This document shows positions 9,334 through 19,025 of a DNA stretch of 64,000 nt, one piece after another. This DNA is from Candidatus Obscuribacterales bacterium (lineage in GTDB: Bacteria; Cyanobacteriota; Vampirovibrionia; Obscuribacterales; Obscuribacteraceae): contig JAIETZ010000001.1 of the NCBI GenBank assembly GCA_019744775.1, positions 124,001-188,000 of the forward strand. Reading direction: 5' to 3'. The position numbers were made by a program, and so were the translations under genes. The notes beneath the pieces were generated by a model. It saw only the letters and a list, made by a program, of their open reading frames with translations. It did no database searches and was not told the origin of the DNA. Within the stretch, counting starts at the first letter, position 1. Every line of letters starts with the position of its first letter.

Positions 9334-11166
9334 ATGACTACGGCAACCATGGAAAGCGAAAAACTAAAAACCAACTCCCAAAGCACTGTCAGCCACATTC
9401 GTAACGTGGCAATCATTGCCCACGTCGACCACGGCAAGACAACCCTTGTGGACGGCTTCTTGCGCCAAACAGGCGTCTTTCGCGAGAATCAAGAAGTAGT
9501 CGACTGCGTCATGGACTCCAATGACCTGGAGCGCGAGCGCGGCATCACTATTTTGGCTAAAAACACAGCCGTTAAATACAAAGATTTCGATATCAATATC
9601 GTGGACACGCCTGGACACGCCGACTTCGGTGGCGAAGTTGAGCGTATTCTCGGTATGGTGGACTCGGCATTGCTCGTAGTCGATGCAGGCGAAGGTCCGA
9701 TGCCGCAGACACGTTTCGTATTGCGCAAAGCACTTGAGCGCGGACTGCGTCCTATCGTTGTAATTAACAAAATAGATCGTCCAAACATTGATCCGCATAT
9801 TGCCGTCAACAAAGTATTCGATCTTTTCATCGAGCTAGGTGCAGATGATAAACAACTCGACTTCCCTTATGTATTCGCCTCCGGTGTCAAAGGCTTTGCC
9901 AAAAAGCATGTAGAAGATGAAGGTGTTGATCTTCGTCCATTATTGGATTTGATGGTTGAGCATTGCCCACCGCCAACAGGCAATCCGGATGAGCCATTGC
10001 AAATGCAAGTAACAATTTTGGACTATAGTGATTACTTGGGTCGTATTGCTGTCGGTCGTGTCTACAACGGCACCGTATCGGATGGTGAGCAAGTCGTCCT
10101 TATGAAGGAAGACGGCACACAAGTAAAAGGTAAAGTCAGCAAACTCTTCGGCTTCCACGGACTGAAGCGCCTGGAAATTCAAAAAGCCTCAGCTGGACAA
10201 ATTGTCGCCTTATCCGGTTTTGCCGGCTGCAACGTAGGCGACACAATTGCTTCGGCTGCCGAGCCCTCAGCCCTTGTGCGCATCAAAGTAGACGAACCGA
10301 CAATGAAAATGGCTTTCATGGTCAATGACAGCCCATTTGCCGGACAAGAAGGAAAATTCGTCACATCAAGGCAAGTAAAAGAGCGCCTCTATCGTGAGCT
10401 CGAGACAAACGTAAGCTTGCGCGTGGAAGACACCGAAGACACCGATACATTTATGGTCAGCGGTCGCGGTGAATTGCATTTGGGCATCTTGATTGAAACA
10501 ATGCGTCGCGAAGGATACGAATTCCAAGTATCACGTCCGGAAGTTATCGTTCGCAAGATTGAAGATGTTGATCACGAGCCATTCGAGCGCCTTATGATTG
10601 ACGTACCGGAAGACTTCCTGGGACCAACAATGGAAGCTTTAGGTACTCGAAAAGCCGAATTGCAAAACATGCACGTCGACCGCAACCAGGCACTTCTGGA
10701 ATTCGTCGTGCCGACACGCGGCTTAATTGGTTTCCGCAGCCTATTCTTGCGCTTAACCAAAGGCAACGGCGTTATGAACCACGCTTTCTTGGAATACCGT
10801 CCATGGGTTGGCGATATTGCTCGTCAACGCAACGGCGTTCTTGTTGCCTGGGAAACCGGTGACACCACAGCTTATGCTTTAGGCGGCGCTGAAGATCGCG
10901 GCGTATTCTTCATCACTCCAGGAATTCGCGTATACGGCGGAATGATCGTCGGTGAAAGCACACGCCCGCAAGATCTCGATATCAATGTCTGCAAGGCAAA
11001 GAAATTGACCAACATGCGTAGTGCCAATAGTGACGTACTCGTCACCCTACAAGCGCCAATGGAAATGGGACTCGAGAAATGCCTCGAGTACATCGAATCT
11101 GATGAACTCGTAGAAATTACACCGAAGTCCATCCGCATGAGAAAGCGCGAACTACCGAGAAGGTAG
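9334..11166 (+). CDS. typA: Translational GTPase TypA/BipA
   Basis: Ribosome-associated GTPase of the EF-G family, involved in 50S assembly and stress adaptation. Visible motifs: G1 [10 protein letters not shown]2 ERERGITI, G3 DTPGHADF and G4 NKIDRP, followed by domain II, the EF-G III/V-like domains and the TypA C-terminal domain with [10 protein letters not shown] and [10 protein letters not shown]. The 610-residue length is typical. A TATAAT hexamer lies at 9311-9316, but no convincing -35 box accompanies it. The stop is one base from the end of the convergent M28 gene. Confidence 0.97.
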   Translation: MTTATMESEKLKTNSQSTVSHIRNVAIIAHVDHGKTTLVDGFLRQTGVFRENQEVVDCVMDSNDLERERGITILAKNTAVKYKDFDINIVDTPGHADFGGEVERILGMVDSALLVVDAGEGPMPQTRFVLRKALERGLRPIVVINKIDRPNIDPHIAVNKVFDLFIELGADDKQLDFPYVFASGVKGFAKKHVEDEGVDLRPLLDLMVEHCPPPTGNPDEPLQMQVTILDYSDYLGRIAVGRVYNGTVSDGEQVVLMKEDGTQVKGKVSKLFGFHGLKRLEIQKASAGQIVALSGFAGCNVGDTIASAAEPSALVRIKVDEPTMKMAFMVNDSPFAGQEGKFVTSRQVKERLYRELETNVSLRVEDTEDTDTFMVSGRGELHLGILIETMRREGYEFQVSRPEVIVRKIEDVDHEPFERLMIDVPEDFLGPTMEALGTRKAELQNMHVDRNQALLEFVVPTRGLIGFRSLFLRLTKGNGVMNHAFLEYRPWVGDIARQRNGVLVAWETGDTTAYALGGAEDRGVFFITPGIRVYGGMIVGESTRPQDLDINVCKAKKLTNMRSANSDVLVTLQAPMEMGLEKCLEYIESDELVEITPKSIRMRKRELPRR

Positions 11167-11167
11167 T

Positions 11168-12175
11168 TTATTCAACGCCCGAACGCGAGATATCTTGCAC
11201 TACCTTGCTTAATCCAAGTGTGATGCGGGAAAGTGCTGGATAGTTTATTTTGTCCGGTGTATCTGTTGGTTTATGGTAATCAGGATAACGAAATGGTGCA
11301 GTGTCCGTCACCATCACAGCTCTGTAGCCTTGGTCCCAGAATGGTTTGTGATCTGACCAACCAACTCCCGGCACCTTGTCATAGATGGCTCCGCCATCTA
11401 TAGGGAATGATGTTGTCTGTCTAAAAACTCCCACGCATTTGTGTACAAGAGGGCGTGAATTCAGGTCGCCGACAATTCCTATGAAGTTGCCTGTGTTTGG
11501 ATACAACAGATCAAATGGACGTGGATAACGTTGACTGCCTGGTTCATCGGAGAAATAACCCATTGTCTCCAGGGACAACATGGCTATGATATTTTCATTG
11601 GCATCGCCTGCGCGGTCAGCATAGACTTTGCTGCCCATATTGTCTGTTCCCCAATAAGGATTCTCTTCATTTGGGAAAAACACAAATCGAATTGTACGAT
11701 CGGATTTTTGCTTGGCTAACAAGCGAGCAATTTCCAAATTGCCGGCAACACCTGAGGCATTGTCGTTGGCGCCTGGACAGTTGGGCACGCTATCGTAATG
11801 CGAGCCGAGGACAATAATTTCCTTGGGATAGCGATCACCTAGAATCTCCGCTTCCAAGTTGACCATTAGTTTTCCGTCAGTGAGAAACTCTTGTATTTTT
11901 GTCTTATAACCATACGACTCGAGTTGTTTGTCGATATAAATAACAGTCTTTTTCAATGAGTCAGCGGTCGAAATATTACGCTCACCAATATCACCGGCAA
12001 GATAAGTTATGTGCTTTTGCAGGTCGGCGGAAATTTGTTCTTCTTGCTGACTGAGCGGCAAAAATTTGCCCGTATAACATTTACCCGGCAAATCGGTCAT
12101 GTACCTAATAAAAACAAACACTGTCAAACCTGCTACAGCCACCAGTGTTATTGCAAAAACCGCCAACGAGCGCAT
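11168..12175 (-). CDS. Membrane-anchored or exported M28-family zinc aminopeptidase
   Basis: Predicted di-zinc peptidase of family M28. The metal-binding signatures are visible: GSHYDSVPNCPGANDNASGVA (His and bridging Asp) and FFPNEENPYWG (catalytic Glu-Glu), then SLETMG and a late DHKPF His. The hydrophobic segment after MRSLAVF (AITLVAVAGLTVFVFI) acts as a signal anchor. The frame extends upstream to 12217, but the ATG at 12175 puts the hydrophobic segment at the N-terminus and avoids a long basic leader. It is divergent from the lipase-maturation-factor gene, so 12176-12299 probably holds both promoters. Substrate unknown. Confidence 0.88.
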   Translation of the reverse strand: MRSLAVFAITLVAVAGLTVFVFIRYMTDLPGKCYTGKFLPLSQQEEQISADLQKHITYLAGDIGERNISTADSLKKTVIYIDKQLESYGYKTKIQEFLTDGKLMVNLEAEILGDRYPKEIIVLGSHYDSVPNCPGANDNASGVAGNLEIARLLAKQKSDRTIRFVFFPNEENPYWGTDNMGSKVYADRAGDANENIIAMLSLETMGYFSDEPGSQRYPRPFDLLYPNTGNFIGIVGDLNSRPLVHKCVGVFRQTTSFPIDGGAIYDKVPGVGWSDHKPFWDQGYRAVMVTDTAPFRYPDYHKPTDTPDKINYPALSRITLGLSKVVQDISRSGVE

Positions 12176-12299
12176 ATCAGACCTCAATAGTGAGCATCGT
12201 GGGCGAATCTCAAACAATGTTGAACGCCCGTACCGAACTAAATATACAGGATTAAGAGCAGCACCTATAATCTTAGTAAATTTGACAAGGGAAAACTTG

Positions 12300-13811
12300 A
12301 TGTCAGGAGACGGCAGGATAGTAAAAGCAACCGAATCCTACGCTTTGATGCGCTGGCTATTTTTGCGCATGCTGGGAATTGTTTATATTGTCGCTTTCCT
12401 ATCCCTTTGCGTTCAGATGAAAGGGCTCATTGGTTCCAACGGAATACTGCCGGCTCATATACTTATGGAAACTGCCGGAAAAGCCGGAGTTACCTTTTGG
12501 CAATTACCGACAGTTGCTTGGATCAATAGCAGCGACACGGCACTGCAACTGATACCACTTATAGGCGCGTTAGCGGCATTGCTTGTCACGCTTGGATTTT
12601 TCACCGCACCGGCGTTAGCATTGTGCTGGCTATTCTACCTTTCCATTATGACAATCGGCGGCGATTTTCTCATGTTCCAGTGGGATATCCTGCTTCTGGA
12701 GACAGGATTCCTGTCCATCTTCTTTGCGCCCTGGCAATGGTATGAATTCCCCTGGAAAATCCGCGGCAAAGAAGGTGCGTTTGGACAGCCACCAAGAATC
12801 ATCTTATTTCTCATACGACTTCTATTATTTCGGTTGCTATTTGAGTCCGGACTGTGCAAATTAGCCAGCGGTGACCAGACTTGGCAGAACTTAACTGCAC
12901 TTACCTATCACTACCAAACACAACCATTACCCACGCCTTTAGCTTGGTTCGGCAATCAATTACCACTTTGGTTTCAACAATTTTCTTGTGGTTTCGTCTT
13001 CTTCGAAGAGCTTCTTGTGCCTCTGCTTGTATTTGCACCTTATCGGTTTCGACTAATAGCCGCCGGACTTATGTTTTTCTTGCAGTTTTTAATTGCATCA
13101 ACCGGAAATTACGCTTTTTTCAATTTACTGACAGTTGTGCTCATTTTCTCTCTGCTGGATGATGCCGCAATATCAAGGTTAATGCCGGCAAGTATAAGAA
13201 AGCAGACGCAGCAGTTTGATAACACCAGGGGTCCTAAAAAGACTCAGCGCGCAGCATCCTATGTTTGCCTGGGTCTCTTGATGGTCATAGTACTGTGCCA
13301 CTTCACGCGTTCTGTTTCTCCGTTTGGTTATTTACGAGAACAAGCTAACGAAATCCTGGCTTTGTCAGCACCATACCAATTTTTCAATCGATACGGACTA
13401 TTTGCCATCATGACCACATCTCGCCCGGAGATAATCATCGAAGGCAGCGAAGACGGCAATGTCTGGAAGGAATACGAGTTTTACTTCAAACCAGGTAATG
13501 TAAAGTGCGCGCCGCCTATCGTGGCGCCGTATCAACCCAGGCTGGATTGGCAAATGTGGTTTGCCGCACTTTCGGATTACGGCAGTAATCCATGGTTTAT
13601 GGCGTTTGTCAGACGGTTGTTGGATGGACAACCTGATGTTCTCGCACTACTTAAAACAAATCCTTTTCCCGACAAACCCCCTCATTACATAAGAGCGATG
13701 ACTTTCGACTATCGCTTCACTGGTTTTGACGAACAAAAAGCGACGGGCGCCTGGTGGCACCGCGTCGCCAAAGGTGTTTATTTTCCGGTTGCTACTTTAG
13801 GCAGTAATTGA
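12300..13811 (+). CDS. Lipase maturation factor family membrane protein
   Basis: Multi-pass membrane protein related to eukaryotic LMF1, which helps fold secreted lipases in the ER; the role of bacterial homologues is not established. Many hydrophobic helices run from about residue 15 to 350 (for example LGIVYIVAFLSLCV and IPLIGALAALLVTLGFF). A soluble C-terminal domain ends in the family signature YRFTGFDEQ...GAWWHR...GVYFP. The frame is open from 12099, but the ATG at 12300 (503 residues, just after GACAAGGGAAAA) is preferred, because the longer leader is polar and overlaps the divergent gene. Secreted alpha/beta hydrolases elsewhere in the window are conceivable clients. Confidence 0.8.
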   Translation: MSGDGRIVKATESYALMRWLFLRMLGIVYIVAFLSLCVQMKGLIGSNGILPAHILMETAGKAGVTFWQLPTVAWINSSDTALQLIPLIGALAALLVTLGFFTAPALALCWLFYLSIMTIGGDFLMFQWDILLLETGFLSIFFAPWQWYEFPWKIRGKEGAFGQPPRIILFLIRLLLFRLLFESGLCKLASGDQTWQNLTALTYHYQTQPLPTPLAWFGNQLPLWFQQFSCGFVFFEELLVPLLVFAPYRFRLIAAGLMFFLQFLIASTGNYAFFNLLTVVLIFSLLDDAAISRLMPASIRKQTQQFDNTRGPKKTQRAASYVCLGLLMVIVLCHFTRSVSPFGYLREQANEILALSAPYQFFNRYGLFAIMTTSRPEIIIEGSEDGNVWKEYEFYFKPGNVKCAPPIVAPYQPRLDWQMWFAALSDYGSNPWFMAFVRRLLDGQPDVLALLKTNPFPDKPPHYIRAMTFDYRFTGFDEQKATGAWWHRVAKGVYFPVATLGSN

Positions 13812-13817
13812 AGTCGA

Positions 13818-14171
13818 CTACTTACGTCTCAATTGCGTCGAGAAGTTGTATTGATCTTCAATGAGCTTAAGTTTCTTCATCGTGCGTCTGTTGTTGATTG
13901 CATCAGAAACATTTCTCATGCGCCTCCACATACAGGCATCCATTGCACAGAAGATTTCTTCGTTGTACATAGCAAATTCAAGGTCGCTCAAATAGCCTGC
14001 TTGATAGTGCTCAAATACTTTACGCTGCAAAGCAAGCGCCGCTTGCTCATAAGGTGATGTTGGTACAGGCCAGTTCGGCGCAATTAACTGCGCGTTTGCC
14101 GGTACGGTAAATAGTAAGCCTGAAATAACTGCTAAGGTGGCTGCGCCTAGACGCAATGCACTGTTCTTCAT
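13818..14171 (-). CDS. Small exported protein of unknown function
   Basis: 117 residues with a clear Sec signal peptide (MKNSALRLGAATLAVISG, cleavage after ANA). The mature part has two conserved-looking segments with Cys (EIFCAMDACMWRRM) and is helix-rich. An AAGGAGG stands before the ATG, so translation is well supported. I recognise no family. It is convergent with the LMF-family gene, with six bases between stops. Confidence 0.7.
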   Translation of the reverse strand: MKNSALRLGAATLAVISGLLFTVPANAQLIAPNWPVPTSPYEQAALALQRKVFEHYQAGYLSDLEFAMYNEEIFCAMDACMWRRMRNVSDAINNRRTMKKLKLIEDQYNFSTQLRRK

Positions 14172-14290
14172 GATTCCTCCTTACGTAATCAACCAGAGAG
14201 TTAAACCCCCTGGCTATGATTTACCAACATCTTGGCAGCCCCAAGCGGTAAAACCCACCAAAGCAGCGCATCTTTACAATGCTTCTGATT

Positions 14291-15319
14291 TTATCTAACG
14301 CAAGTGAATCGATAGACAGTCAATTGCCGATAAGATTTTTGCGGCTGCAGAATAATCGATGGAAAACCTGGCTGATTGACTGCGTCGGGAAAGTGCTGCG
14401 CCTCAAGGCAAAACCCCGCGTGCTTACCGTAGGCACCGCCATTGCCTTCTATTGAACCGTCCAGATAATTGCCTGAGTAAAACTGCAAGCCCGGCTCAGT
14501 CGTCCACATCTCCATCAGCCTACCTGAGTCTTTGTGATAGACACGGGCAGCCATGGAGACAGAATCGGTCTTATTGAGCACATAATTATGGTCATAGCCA
14601 TTGTCGGTCTGTCCAATTCGCGCGCCTATGAGTTCCGGCTGGACAAAATCAAAAGGAGTGGCATCGACTGACCTAATTTCACCAGTAGGAATAGCGTCGC
14701 GTCCGATAACCGTGTATTCATCAGCATTGACCGTCAGCTCATGATCTAAGATGTCACCGCATCCTGCACCATTAAGATTGAAATAACTGTGATGAGTCAA
14801 ATTTACAGGCGTCGCTACATCCGTTGTCGCTCGGTATTCGATTCGCAATTGATTGTCGGACGTCAAAGCATAGGTAACTTCCACCACCAACGTACCAGGA
14901 AAGCCGCCTTCCAGATGTGGACTCTCTCCGCTTAGAGTTACTGCCGGCTCGGAGTCATCCTTCATTGAAATAATCCGCCAATTTTTTCGATTCAGCCCTG
15001 CTCCACCGCCATGGAGAGTATTTTTGCCGTCATTGGCGTCAAGGCGGTAACGGACACCATCATGTTCAAACTGCGCTCCGGCAATACGATTGGCGACAGG
15101 TCCAATGATGCAACCAAAGTATGGGTGTTCTGCAAAATATGGCTCCGGATTATCAAATCCAAGAACCACATTGGCACTATTTCCAAAGCGATCGGGAACA
15201 TGCAACTCAGCTAATGTTGCGCCGTAAGAAAAAATCTTTGCAGACATGCCGCTGTCATTTATTAGTGACAGCACGTCTACAGTTAAACCCTTTACGATTT
15301 GTTTATCGCGAGTTATCAA
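14291..15319 (-). CDS. galM: Aldose 1-epimerase (galactose mutarotase)
   Basis: Interconverts alpha and beta anomers of galactose, glucose and related hexoses. Diagnostic segments: FSYGATLAELHVPDRFG, PYFGCIIGPVANRIAGAQF, NTLHGGGAGL, the catalytic His region LTHHSYFNLNG and the catalytic Glu region CLEAQHFPDAVN. At 342 residues it is full length with no signal peptide, so cytosolic. A GGAG lies 11 nt before the ATG. No other Leloir-pathway genes are nearby. Confidence 0.95.
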   Translation of the reverse strand: MITRDKQIVKGLTVDVLSLINDSGMSAKIFSYGATLAELHVPDRFGNSANVVLGFDNPEPYFAEHPYFGCIIGPVANRIAGAQFEHDGVRYRLDANDGKNTLHGGGAGLNRKNWRIISMKDDSEPAVTLSGESPHLEGGFPGTLVVEVTYALTSDNQLRIEYRATTDVATPVNLTHHSYFNLNGAGCGDILDHELTVNADEYTVIGRDAIPTGEIRSVDATPFDFVQPELIGARIGQTDNGYDHNYVLNKTDSVSMAARVYHKDSGRLMEMWTTEPGLQFYSGNYLDGSIEGNGGAYGKHAGFCLEAQHFPDAVNQPGFPSIILQPQKSYRQLTVYRFTCVR

Positions 15320-15334
15320 TTAGGTGGCTCCGCA

Positions 15335-15487
15335 TCAGCGGAATAGATTATCACGTCCGGCTTCTTGACGAATTGCTACGGCGGCTTGCGGCATGTCTCC
15401 TTTCTTCGCAAGCACGCCTTCCAGTTTCTTCCCAGCTTCAGCGGCAGGCACAGGATGATCTAGTCGGATCTTCAACTTTTGGCTCAT
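15335..15487 (-). CDS. Possible 50-residue small protein between glnN and galM
   Basis: A short frame of ATG plus 49 codons ending in TGA, in the same direction as galM and 15 nt upstream of it. The product begins MSQKLKIRLDHPVPAAEAGK and ends in EAGRDNLFR; it is basic, soluble and protein-like. No clear Shine-Dalgarno sequence precedes the ATG, and no family is recognised. It is the only plausible gene in the 333-nt interval 15320-15652. It could equally be non-coding leader sequence of galM. Confidence 0.35.
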   Translation of the reverse strand: MSQKLKIRLDHPVPAAEAGKKLEGVLAKKGDMPQAAVAIRQEAGRDNLFR

Positions 15488-15596
15488 CGGTTTGTACTAG
15501 CAACTTTTTGTGACGAATTTCTAAGAGTGGGTCGCTGCGCCTGTTTGCGCCGATATTCCCAAACAGGGAAATCCTAGTAAAACTTTTCAAGGAACA

Positions 15597-15634
15597 AGAC
15601 ACCAGAATCACTGCATTTAGTGATTCTGGTGTCT
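15597..15634 (-). terminator. Perfect 16-bp hairpin downstream of glnN
   Basis: AGACACCAGAATCACT at 15597-15612 and its exact complement at 15619-15634 enclose a six-base loop, 18 nt after the glnN stop. On the minus strand the stem is followed by TGTTCCTTG, so the U-tract is poor. It may be a terminator, a 3'-end stabiliser or part of a dispersed palindrome. Confidence 0.55.
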
Positions 15635-15652
15635 AAAATTGTCCAATTTTCC

Positions 15653-17854
15653 TCAGTAGATGTAGAGCATCTCTCGGAATTTCGGCAGAGGCCATAGTGA
15701 ATCGTCAACTACTGACTCAAGGTCATCCGCTATTGATCTCACTTCATTCATCGCCGGTATCACTTTTGATTCGTAAAACTTAGCGTGATCGAAAAGATCC
15801 GAATGTGCTTTCTCGTCTTTCTTGTTGAGCTTGTCCAAAGTATCAATGGCCGCCTTCAATTGCGATATCTTGTGAGTCAAATCTTCAAGCATCCTGGTTT
15901 GACCACTGATATCTACATTGCTAAGGACGTTTTTCGTAGCGATAACTGCTCCGGCAAGCTGCGTTTGATAAGCAATTGCTGCCGGCATAATCATCGTCGT
16001 TGCGATATTGCTTGTGAGCAATGCTTCGATGTTGACCGTCTTGCAATACGACTCAAGCTGAATGTTATAGCGGCTGACCAATTCTTCTTCATTGAGCACT
16101 GAATGTGCCTTGAAGAGTTCTTTGGTTTCCTTATCCACAAAACGCGGCAAAGCCTCAATAGTGTTATGCAGATTTGGCAGTCCACGCTTGGCTGCTTCCT
16201 TATGCCATTCTTCGCTGTAATTGTCGCCATTGAAGATGATGCGCTTGTGCTCGGTAAGTGTCTTTTGCACAACTTCCTGAACAACATCGTTGAGTGGGCG
16301 TCCACCCTTTACGCCTTCTTCAATCTTGGCGGCAAGATAGTGCAACGAATCAGCAACGATTGTGTTTAAAACCGTGTTGGGAAATGCTAATGACTGACTG
16401 GAACCAACAGCACGGAATTCGAACTTATTGCCGGTGAAAGCAAACGGTGATGTGCGATTGCGATCGGAGGCATCTCTCGGCAATGAAGGCAGAGTAGTAA
16501 CGCCTATTTCGATATTGCGAACACCTTTGGCTCCCGACCCACCATTACCGGATATCAATCCTTCGATAATGGCATTCAATGTGTCACCAAGATAAACACT
16601 TAGAATTGCCGGAGGCGCTTCGTTAGCACCCAGACGATGATCGTTACCGGCTGAAGCGATGCTAGCACGCAGAAGACCGCCGTATTTATCCAGCGCTCTT
16701 AAAATTGCCGTCAACACACAAAGGAATTGCGTATTTTCATGCGGTGTATGACCAGGCTCCAAGAGATTGTTGCCCAAATCATCGGCTAAAGACCAGTTGT
16801 TGTGCTTACCGCTACCGTTAACACCAGAAAAAGGCTTCTCGTGGAAAAGACAGCGCAAACCATGCTTCTGTGCCATCTTACGGAAGACTTCCATCAGAAG
16901 CATGTTGTGGTCGATGGCAATATTTGCTCCTTCAAAAACAGGAGCCACTTCAAATTGCGCAGGAGCAACTTCGTTGTGTCTTGTTTTGACTGGAACACCT
17001 AATTTATAAAGCTCAGCTTCGGCATCCATCATGAAGGCCAAAACGCGCTCTTTAATAGAACCCCAATAGTGGTCTTCCATTTCCTGACCTTTTGGCGGCT
17101 TGGCACCAAAAAGTGCACGTCCGGCATTAATCAAATCAGGGCGCAATAGATAAAACGATTCATCAATCAGGAAATATTCCTGCTCAGCACCAACCGTGCA
17201 AGTAACCCGCTTGGATTGTTTATTGCCTAAAGCGCGCAGCAAACGCATAGCTTGCTTATTGATGGCATCAAGTGAACGTAAAAGCGGCGTCTTTTTGTCC
17301 AAAGCGTGACCACTGTAGGCACAGAATACCGTTGGAATACAAAGAGTCTTGCCCATTGTGCTTTCCATTAAGAAAGCAGGGCTAGTCGGATCCCAACCTG
17401 TGTAGCCTCTAGCTTCAAAGGTTGAGCGAATTCCACCTGAAGGGAAGCTCGAGGCATCCGGCTCACCTTGAATAAGAGTTTTTCCGGAAAATTCTAGAAT
17501 CGCGCCGTCATCACCTGCCGATACCAAAAATGAATCATGCTTTTCGGCAGTCAATCCGGTCATTGGTTGAAACCAGTGAGTGTAATGAGAAGCCCCGCGT
17601 CCGATTGCCCAGTCCTTCATGGCATTAGCAACAATGTCGGCAAGAGATGGATCGAGCGGTTCACCTTCCTCGAGCGTCTTCATCAAGGTACGAAACGCTG
17701 CTTTAGGTAGAAGGGCTCGCATTGCTTGGCGATTAAATACATTAACGCCAAACATTTCAGCGACGTTTGCCGCCGGCTTTTCAAAAGAATTACGAATGAG
17801 GTTCCTGCTGTGCATATTCTGAATTGCTTGCTTACGAAGAGCTGCGCCTTTCAT
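15653..17854 (-). CDS. glnN: Type III glutamine synthetase
   Basis: ATP-dependent synthesis of glutamine from glutamate and ammonium; the main ammonium assimilation step. The 733-residue length and order of motifs fit the GSIII class, not the 450-residue GSI: ASHYTHWFQPMTG, EKHDSF, AEQEYFLID (metal Glu), HNEVAPAQFE, GKHNNWSL, and NRTSPFAFTGNKFEFRAVGSS near residue 465. An AAGGAGG lies just before the ATG. No nitrogen regulator gene or recognisable NtcA or NtrC site was identified in the 115 nt upstream. yjbQ lies upstream on the same strand. Confidence 0.96.
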   Translation of the reverse strand: MKGAALRKQAIQNMHSRNLIRNSFEKPAANVAEMFGVNVFNRQAMRALLPKAAFRTLMKTLEEGEPLDPSLADIVANAMKDWAIGRGASHYTHWFQPMTGLTAEKHDSFLVSAGDDGAILEFSGKTLIQGEPDASSFPSGGIRSTFEARGYTGWDPTSPAFLMESTMGKTLCIPTVFCAYSGHALDKKTPLLRSLDAINKQAMRLLRALGNKQSKRVTCTVGAEQEYFLIDESFYLLRPDLINAGRALFGAKPPKGQEMEDHYWGSIKERVLAFMMDAEAELYKLGVPVKTRHNEVAPAQFEVAPVFEGANIAIDHNMLLMEVFRKMAQKHGLRCLFHEKPFSGVNGSGKHNNWSLADDLGNNLLEPGHTPHENTQFLCVLTAILRALDKYGGLLRASIASAGNDHRLGANEAPPAILSVYLGDTLNAIIEGLISGNGGSGAKGVRNIEIGVTTLPSLPRDASDRNRTSPFAFTGNKFEFRAVGSSQSLAFPNTVLNTIVADSLHYLAAKIEEGVKGGRPLNDVVQEVVQKTLTEHKRIIFNGDNYSEEWHKEAAKRGLPNLHNTIEALPRFVDKETKELFKAHSVLNEEELVSRYNIQLESYCKTVNIEALLTSNIATTMIMPAAIAYQTQLAGAVIATKNVLSNVDISGQTRMLEDLTHKISQLKAAIDTLDKLNKKDEKAHSDLFDHAKFYESKVIPAMNEVRSIADDLESVVDDSLWPLPKFREMLYIY

Positions 17855-17969
17855 TTTCCTCCTTCATCCCTAAGGGAAGTTGACCGGCTGGTTTCCAACT
17901 GGTGTACCGTTTTTTTGCCGATGATCTATTATCGCGCAGTCGTATCAAGATTCCATCAAATTCCAGCAC

Positions 17970-18383
17970 TTAGAATCCAATTGCTTTCAAAATGACACGT
18001 TTTTTGCGTTGACCATCGAATTCCGCGTAGAAAATTTGCTCCCAAGGACCTAAATCCAGCTTTCCGCCGGTAACAGGGATGACAACCTGGTGTCCGATAA
18101 GCATGCGCTTCAAGTGAGCATCGCCATTGTCCTCACCTGTTTGATGATGGTGATAGTCAGGATTAACAGGTGCCAGCTCTTCAACCCAGGCGTCAATGTC
18201 CTTAATGAGTCCGGACTCCCAATCATTAACATAGATGCCGGCTGTTATATGCATGGCCGACACCAAAATCATTCCTTCCTTAATTTGGCTCTCGTTTAAA
18301 AAATCGGCTACTTCATCTGTAATTCGAACGTAATCCCTACGCTTTTTTGTATTAAACGATAGGTATTTAGTATTAGATTTCAA
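17970..18383 (-). CDS. yjbQ: YjbQ family protein (UPF0047)
   Basis: Small cytosolic protein of the YjbQ/UPF0047 family, some members of which show secondary thiamine-phosphate synthase activity; the physiological role is unclear. Family hallmarks are [30 protein letters not shown] with clustered His and acidic residues at the putative metal site, and GTWQ-like [13 protein letters not shown]. The start appears to be TTG at 18383, with GGGGGA seven bases upstream; no in-frame ATG exists near it. Full length at 137 residues. Confidence 0.9.
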   Translation of the reverse strand: MKSNTKYLSFNTKKRRDYVRITDEVADFLNESQIKEGMILVSAMHITAGIYVNDWESGLIKDIDAWVEELAPVNPDYHHHQTGEDNGDAHLKRMLIGHQVVIPVTGGKLDLGPWEQIFYAEFDGQRKKRVILKAIGF

Positions 18384-18572
18384 ATTTTATCCCCCAAAAT
18401 AGTTATCGCCCTTATTTTCCAAATTAGGCTTGAAGTCTATAATAGATTTAATGGATGCCAAGGGTTCGTTAGTTTGAAACATTAAATGGGCAATCACCAT
18501 TTGTGATGAATCAACTAGTAGTACTTTTGGGTTATAGGCGGATTAAGGGGGCAGTATTGATACTGGGAATTT

Positions 18573-19016
18573 ATGCGAGGAGCAAAGACACCTAGATCAA
18601 ATAAAGGTCTTACCCTGGTTGAATTACTGGTGGTAGTTATTATCGTCGGCGTTTTAGCCGCTACCGCACTGCCTAACTTCTTTGGTGCGTCGACCAAAGC
18701 AAAAGAGTCAGGCGTTAAGATTAACGCTCACACCACTCACGTTGCTGTTGAATCCTATGCGACGGATCATTCCGGAGTCTATCCAACAAGCGTTGGTGAC
18801 TTCACCTATTACTTCCCGGGCGGTGACGGCGCTGCCGGAGGTATTCAAGGCGACAAGCTGAAAAACCCATTTGATAATTCGACAGCTTACCCAACTGATG
18901 GTTCACCAGCATCATCTCAGGGTGAAATTGCCTACGAAGCAAACGTACCACGGGACGGAGCCTACACTGTTACAGGCTATGGTCAAAACGCCATTGTCAT
19001 AACGCTGCAACCATAA
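18573..19016 (+). CDS. Type IV pilin / type II secretion pseudopilin-like protein
   Basis: Prepilin with a short basic leader and the class III cleavage site KG-LTLVELLVVVII: Gly at -1, Leu instead of Phe at +1, and Glu at +5. A long hydrophobic N-terminal helix follows. The globular part (VESYATDHSGVYPTS, DGAYTVTGYG) resembles GspG/PilE-type pseudopilins. It would be processed by PilD in the inner membrane and assembled into a pilus or pseudopilus. It stands alone; no assembly ATPase or secretin gene is in the window. Its stop is nine bases from the convergent TPR gene. Confidence 0.85.
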   Translation: MRGAKTPRSNKGLTLVELLVVVIIVGVLAATALPNFFGASTKAKESGVKINAHTTHVAVESYATDHSGVYPTSVGDFTYYFPGGDGAAGGIQGDKLKNPFDNSTAYPTDGSPASSQGEIAYEANVPRDGAYTVTGYGQNAIVITLQP

Positions 19017-19025
19017 GATTTTAAA

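Noticed and set aside
9364-9798. 144-codon frame antisense to typA
   Set aside because: Shadow of a highly conserved gene; the product is Cys/His-rich and has no coherent domain.
12099-12299. 67-residue N-terminal extension of the LMF-family protein
   Set aside because: Polar, basic and overlaps the divergent M28 gene; the ATG at 12300 begins right before the first membrane helix.
15121-15513. 130-codon plus-strand frame across the galM 5' end
   Set aside because: Mostly antisense to galM codons that encode conserved epimerase residues.
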